Assembly (NCBI GenBank): GCA_937991555.1 | Contig: CALKHU010000176.1 | Location: forward strand, 1 to 9,515 | Length of the DNA stretch: 9,515 bases | From: an uncultured Caulobacter sp. | GTDB lineage: Bacteria > Pseudomonadota > Alphaproteobacteria > Caulobacterales > Caulobacteraceae | Direction of reading: 5' to 3' | In this document: positions 6,686 to 9,515 of the stretch, in pieces | Numbering within the stretch: the stretch's first letter is position 1 | Layout of the letters: every line of letters starts with the position of its first letter | The notes under the pieces: model-generated | What the model saw: only the letters and a program-made list of their open reading frames with translations | Database searches by the model: none | Told to the model about the DNA's origin: nothing | Made by a program: the position numbers and the translations under genes

Positions 6686-7455
6686 ATCATGATCCCCGTC
6701 GCCACCGACAGGTTGAGGCTGTCTGCGCGGCCGCGCATGGGGATCTTGACGTTGACGTCGCAGAGGGCGGCCAGTTCCGGCGTCAGCCCGGCCTGCTCGT
6801 TGCCCATCAGGACCAGCGCGGGGGCGCGATAGTCGGCGCTCCTGTGGTCGACGGTGGCGGTCAGCAGCGTTCCGACCACCGAGCCCGGCCAGGTCGAGCG
6901 CCAGGCGATGAACTCGGCCTCGGTCGCCTTCGCGAGGGGAACGGCGAAGATCGAGCCCATGGTCGCCCGCACGGCCTCGACGGAATAGGGATCGCAGCAG
7001 TCGCCGACCAGGATCACGCCGCCGCAACCGGCGGCGTCGGCGGTGCGCACAATGGTTCCGAGGTTTCCGGGATCGCGGACGCGATGAAGCGCCACCCATA
7101 CCCTGGCGGCCTCGGGCCGCAGCGACTGCAGGGGCGTGAACCGCTGACTGAACACCGCCAGCACGGCCTGTGGATTATCACGACGCGCGATTTTCTCGAG
7201 AATCTCGCGTGTTACCTCGATAACCTCGCCACCGTCCTTTTCGGTCGCGGCGGCCGCCTTGCGCAGCAGCGGATGGTCGGCGGCGTCCTTGCCGTAGAGC
7301 AGGATACGGGGCGCCTGGCCCAGGTCCACGCCTTCGGTGACGACCTTCAGACCCTCGGCCAGGAACTGGCCGCTCTCCTCGCGCGCCTTGCGCATATGGA
7401 GCGCCTTGACCGCCTTCACCGTCGGATTGGCGTGCGAGGTGACGAGCCGGCTCAC
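6667..7455 (-). CDS. TrmH/SpoU-family RNA 2'-O-methyltransferase, MRM3-like N-terminal domain
   Basis: Transfers a methyl group from S-adenosylmethionine to a ribose 2'-OH in rRNA or tRNA; the target nucleotide cannot be deduced. The 262-residue, two-domain product is of usual length. Residues 5-105 form the substrate-binding domain, with NPTVKAVKAL and REESGQFLAEG. The SPOUT catalytic domain follows: motif 1 RDPGNLGTIVRTADAAG at 127-143 with Asn131 and the catalytic-type Arg137; motif 2 MGNEQAGL at 217-224; and motif 3 IPMRGRADSLNLSVATG at 238-254 with Asn248, forming the trefoil-knot cofactor site. The start is a GTG at 7455 that overlaps the TGA of the upstream methyltransferase in GTGA, indicating translational coupling. 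The frame is open further upstream, but that part reads through the other methyltransferase and is not protein-like. Last gene of the minus-strand operon; its stop lies inside the 3' end of the convergent amidohydrolase. Confidence 0.93.
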   Translation of the reverse strand: MSRLVTSHANPTVKAVKALHMRKAREESGQFLAEGLKVVTEGVDLGQAPRILLYGKDAADHPLLRKAAAATEKDGGEVIEVTREILEKIARRDNPQAVLAVFSQRFTPLQSLRPEAARVWVALHRVRDPGNLGTIVRTADAAGCGGVILVGDCCDPYSVEAVRATMGSIFAVPLAKATEAEFIAWRSTWPGSVVGTLLTATVDHRSADYRAPALVLMGNEQAGLTPELAALCDVNVKIPMRGRADSLNLSVATGIMIYAAAG

Positions 7456-8339
7456 GACGACCACCGCGCAAAGAAGCTGAGCCCGACCTGTCGGACGCCG
7501 GCCTCCTCGACCAGGGCGAGTTCGCCCCAGTCGACCCGCCCTGGCCGGTTCACCGCCTCGGCCACCAGTCCGGCCATCGAGGCGCCGGAGATCCGGGCCG
7601 CATAGGCGTTGAGGATCAGGAACGAGGCGTCGTCTGACAGCAGGCCGCCGCACAGGCGCGCCATCTCGGGAAGATCCTCGAACAGTCGCCAGACTTCGCC
7701 GTCGGGGCCGCGGCCGAACTTGGGCGGATCGAGAATGACGCCGTCGTAGCGGTTGCCGCGCCGCGCCTCGCGCTGGGCGAACCGGCGGGCGTCCTCGACG
7801 ATCCAGCGCACATTGGTCACGCCCGAAAGCTCGGCGTTCTCGCGCGCTCGCTGCACCGACTGCTTCGAGGCGTCGACGTGGGTGACCTGCGCGCCGGCCA
7901 GCGCGCAGACGAGGCTGGCGACGCCTGTGTAGCCGAACAGGTTCAGGATCCTGAGCGGCCGGCCCGCCGCACGCTGGCGGGCGTCGAGCCATGCCCAGTT
8001 GGCCGCCTGCTCGGGAAAGAAGGCGAGGTGCCTGAAGTTGGTGAAACGTCCGTAGAATCGGGCGTTTCCCCATGAAAGCTCCCAGGCTTCGGCCGGCTTG
8101 CCGCGGAAGCGCCACCGACCGGCCTCGTCCTCGTCGGTGGGATCGAACACGGCGTCGGCGCTGTCCCAGACGGCGGCGGCCAGCCTGGGCGTCCACAGGC
8201 ACTGCGGCTCGGGCCGCACCACGCGATAGGGGCCGTAGCGCTCCAGCTTGCGGCCGCCGCCGCTGTCCAGCAGGGCGTAGTCCGCCCAGCCGGTGGTGCG
8301 CATCAGGCTCGGAGCCTCGGCGATGGTCGGACCGCTCAT
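7452..8339 (-). CDS. Class I SAM-dependent rRNA methyltransferase, RlmI/YccW-like without PUA domain
   Basis: A Rossmann-fold methyltransferase of about 295 residues, predicted to methylate a base in rRNA, probably cytosine or guanine. The fold and motifs match the Methyltrans_SAM family that includes RlmI and the C-terminal half of RlmL. Visible features are DYALLDSGGGRKLERYG at 20-36, RFTNFRHLAFFPEQAANW near 98-115, motif I LNLFGYTGVASL at 132-143, the acidic cofactor-binding loop HVDASKQSV after it, and motif IV DPPKFG at 204-209. RlmI itself carries an N-terminal PUA domain, absent here, so the target may differ. The chosen ATG (8339) lies 16 bases after the glycosyltransferase stop. An ATG at 8387 would add 16 residues and overlap that gene by 32 bases, and one at 8303 would shorten the protein. 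None has a clear ribosome binding site, so coupling to upstream translation is likely. Confidence 0.9.
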   Translation of the reverse strand: MSGPTIAEAPSLMRTTGWADYALLDSGGGRKLERYGPYRVVRPEPQCLWTPRLAAAVWDSADAVFDPTDEDEAGRWRFRGKPAEAWELSWGNARFYGRFTNFRHLAFFPEQAANWAWLDARQRAAGRPLRILNLFGYTGVASLVCALAGAQVTHVDASKQSVQRARENAELSGVTNVRWIVEDARRFAQREARRGNRYDGVILDPPKFGRGPDGEVWRLFEDLPEMARLCGGLLSDDASFLILNAYAARISGASMAGLVAEAVNRPGRVDWGELALVEEAGVRQVGLSFFARWSS

Positions 8340-8355
8340 GGCCGCGCGATACGGC

Positions 8356-9515
8356 TCAGGCGGGCGGCTGTCCAGTCCGCGCGGCATGCCGCGTCTTGTC
8401 CCAGTGGTGCGGCGACCGGATCAGCTGCACCAGCGCATGGACGGCCGCGAGGCTGTGCAGGGGCCAGTAGAGCGGCATCAGCAGGAGGTCGGAGAGCGCC
8501 AGCCCCCGGGCCGCGCGCCGGCTCGCCACCGCGGCCGCGGCCATCGCGCAGAGCCAGCCGGCCGCCAGCAGGGCGACATCGGCGGGGGCCAGCCACGACT
8601 CGCCGGCCCAGAGGCCCGCGACGACCCCGACCAGGCTGAACGCGAGCAGCGGCGCATGGACGAACGCGGCCAGGATGGCCACGCCCAGCGTCAGGGCGAA
8701 GGCCGCCATCACCCCGGTGCGCCAGTGCGGCGGGTCGCGGGTCTGGACGCCGAAGGTCTGCATGTATCCCTTCACCCATCGGGCCCGCTGGGGCAGCCAG
8801 TCGCTGAGCCGGTCCGGCGCCGGTTCGAAGGTCGGCGAGACGAGTACGCCCAGGTCGTAGCCCTCCGCCGCCAGCCGGAATCCGAGGTCGGCGTCCTCGG
8901 TGACGTTCCACGCGTCCCACCCGCCGACGGCCCGGAGGGCGGCGGTCCTGAAGTGGTTGCTGGTCCCGCCCAGCGGGAAGGGCAGGCCGAGCCGGGCCAG
9001 CATCGGCAGCATGGCCTCGAACTGGATGGCGTATTCGACCGCGAACTGGCGCGGCAGGAACCGGCGGTCCGCGTCGATCCGCAGCGGGGCCTGCAGGCAG
9101 GCCAGCCGCGGCGATCCGGCGGCGAACCGCGCCGCCGCCTCGCGCAGCTGCCCCGGATGCGGCCGGTCCTCGGCGTCGTAGATGGTCAGCAGCGCTCCGG
9201 TCGCCTGCTCCAGCGCCACGTTGCAGGCGCGCGGCTTGGTCCGCGGACGCCCGGGCGGCGCGACGACGATCTCCGCGTGAGCCGGCAGGGCGGCGTCAAG
9301 CAAGGCGCCGAGGGTCGCGGGATCATCGGCCTCGACGACAAACAGCAGCTGCAGCTTCGCGCGCGGATAGTCGAGCGCCTCCAGCGCCCTGACGAGATCC
9401 GGGACGATTTCGGCTTCCCGATAGAGCGGCGCCAGCACGGTGTAGACCGGCAGGGCGTCGTCCGGCAGCGGCGCCGGCAGCCCCCTGACGTCAGCCGTCA
9501 GCGCCGCCGCCAGTC
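8356..9515 (-). CDS. Membrane glycosyltransferase family 2, processive type, XagB-like (5' end outside window)
   Basis: Predicted inner-membrane glycosyltransferase that uses a nucleotide sugar to build a polysaccharide or glycoconjugate; product unknown. The frame stays open to the right edge, so the N-terminus is missing and 385 residues are visible. The ordered GT2 motifs are LPVYTVLAPLYREAE at the start (about 9408-9455), VEADDPAT (about 9319-9341), YDAEDRPHPGQL (about 9146-9182), GGTSNHFR (about 8948-8971), TEDADLGFRL with its likely catalytic Asp (about 8875-8901) and QRARW (8776-8790), the Q-x-x-R-W signature of processive, cellulose-synthase-like enzymes. Three or four transmembrane segments follow, then PLYWPLHSLAAVHALVQ and SPHHWDKTRH at the C-terminus, as in XagB-like proteins. 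A GTG at 9438 is not the start, because conserved sequence continues upstream of it. First visible gene of the operon with the two methyltransferases. Confidence 0.9.
   Translation of the reverse strand, partial: LAAALTADVRGLPAPLPDDALPVYTVLAPLYREAEIVPDLVRALEALDYPRAKLQLLFVVEADDPATLGALLDAALPAHAEIVVAPPGRPRTKPRACNVALEQATGALLTIYDAEDRPHPGQLREAAARFAAGSPRLACLQAPLRIDADRRFLPRQFAVEYAIQFEAMLPMLARLGLPFPLGGTSNHFRTAALRAVGGWDAWNVTEDADLGFRLAAEGYDLGVLVSPTFEPAPDRLSDWLPQRARWVKGYMQTFGVQTRDPPHWRTGVMAAFALTLGVAILAAFVHAPLLAFSLVGVVAGLWAGESWLAPADVALLAAGWLCAMAAAAVASRRAARGLALSDLLLMPLYWPLHSLAAVHALVQLIRSPHHWDKTRHAARTGQPPA

Noticed and set aside
2075..7099. A 1674-codon open frame on the minus strand, antisense to hrpB, the DUF695 gene and the amidohydrolase
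   Set aside because: It is codon-aligned with hrpB and the amidohydrolase, so a stop appears only where those genes use TTA, CTA or TCA, which they avoid. It ends at the rare TCA serine codon of hrpB residue 87. The product is a low-complexity Arg/Gly/Asp/His mix with no domain.
7456..8202. Upstream extension of the TrmH-family frame
   Set aside because: It overlaps the RlmI-like gene, which has clear motifs, and the extension is Arg-rich without homology. The GTG at 7455 gives the family's normal length.

Overview
The window looks like a chromosomal housekeeping segment from a very GC-rich alphaproteobacterium. The gene content and protein style would fit Caulobacterales (Caulobacter or Brevundimonas relatives), but that placement is inference from protein resemblance, not from a marker gene. 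Coding is dense, third codon positions are almost all G or C, and the longest gap without a gene is about 130 bases. I see no RNA genes, insertion sequences, phage genes, CRISPR array or toxin-antitoxin pair.

Layout, left to right. (1) An APC-superfamily amino acid permease on the minus strand (33-1688). (2) A 128-base divergent intergenic region (1689-1816) holding a GC hairpin just upstream of the permease ribosome binding site. (3) On the plus strand, the DEAH-box helicase gene hrpB (1817-4255), then a small DUF695-type protein (4360-4767), then a long YtcJ-type metal-dependent amidohydrolase (4859-6685) with an unusual cysteine-rich N-terminus. (4) A minus-strand block that meets the amidohydrolase tail to tail. 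In transcription order it is a membrane glycosyltransferase of family 2 (8356 to the right edge, 5' end missing), a RlmI-like rRNA methyltransferase (7452-8339) and a SpoU/TrmH-family RNA methyltransferase (6667-7455).

How the genes relate. The minus-strand block is almost certainly one operon: 16 bases separate the glycosyltransferase from the first methyltransferase, and the two methyltransferases share a 4-base GTGA stop/start overlap. Two RNA-modifying enzymes are therefore translationally coupled. hrpB, the DUF695 gene and the amidohydrolase lie in the same direction, but gaps of 104 and 91 bases leave it open whether they are cotranscribed. I see no common pathway linking them.

I did not find a convincing undescribed multi-gene system. 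The points most worth a second look are the CxCC N-terminus of the amidohydrolase and its Glu in place of the usual Asp before the HxH motif, the 19-base convergent overlap of two stop regions, the coupled methyltransferase pair behind a glycosyltransferase, and the hairpin in the permease leader. The very long antisense open frames, one of 1674 codons, are explained by codon bias and are rejected.
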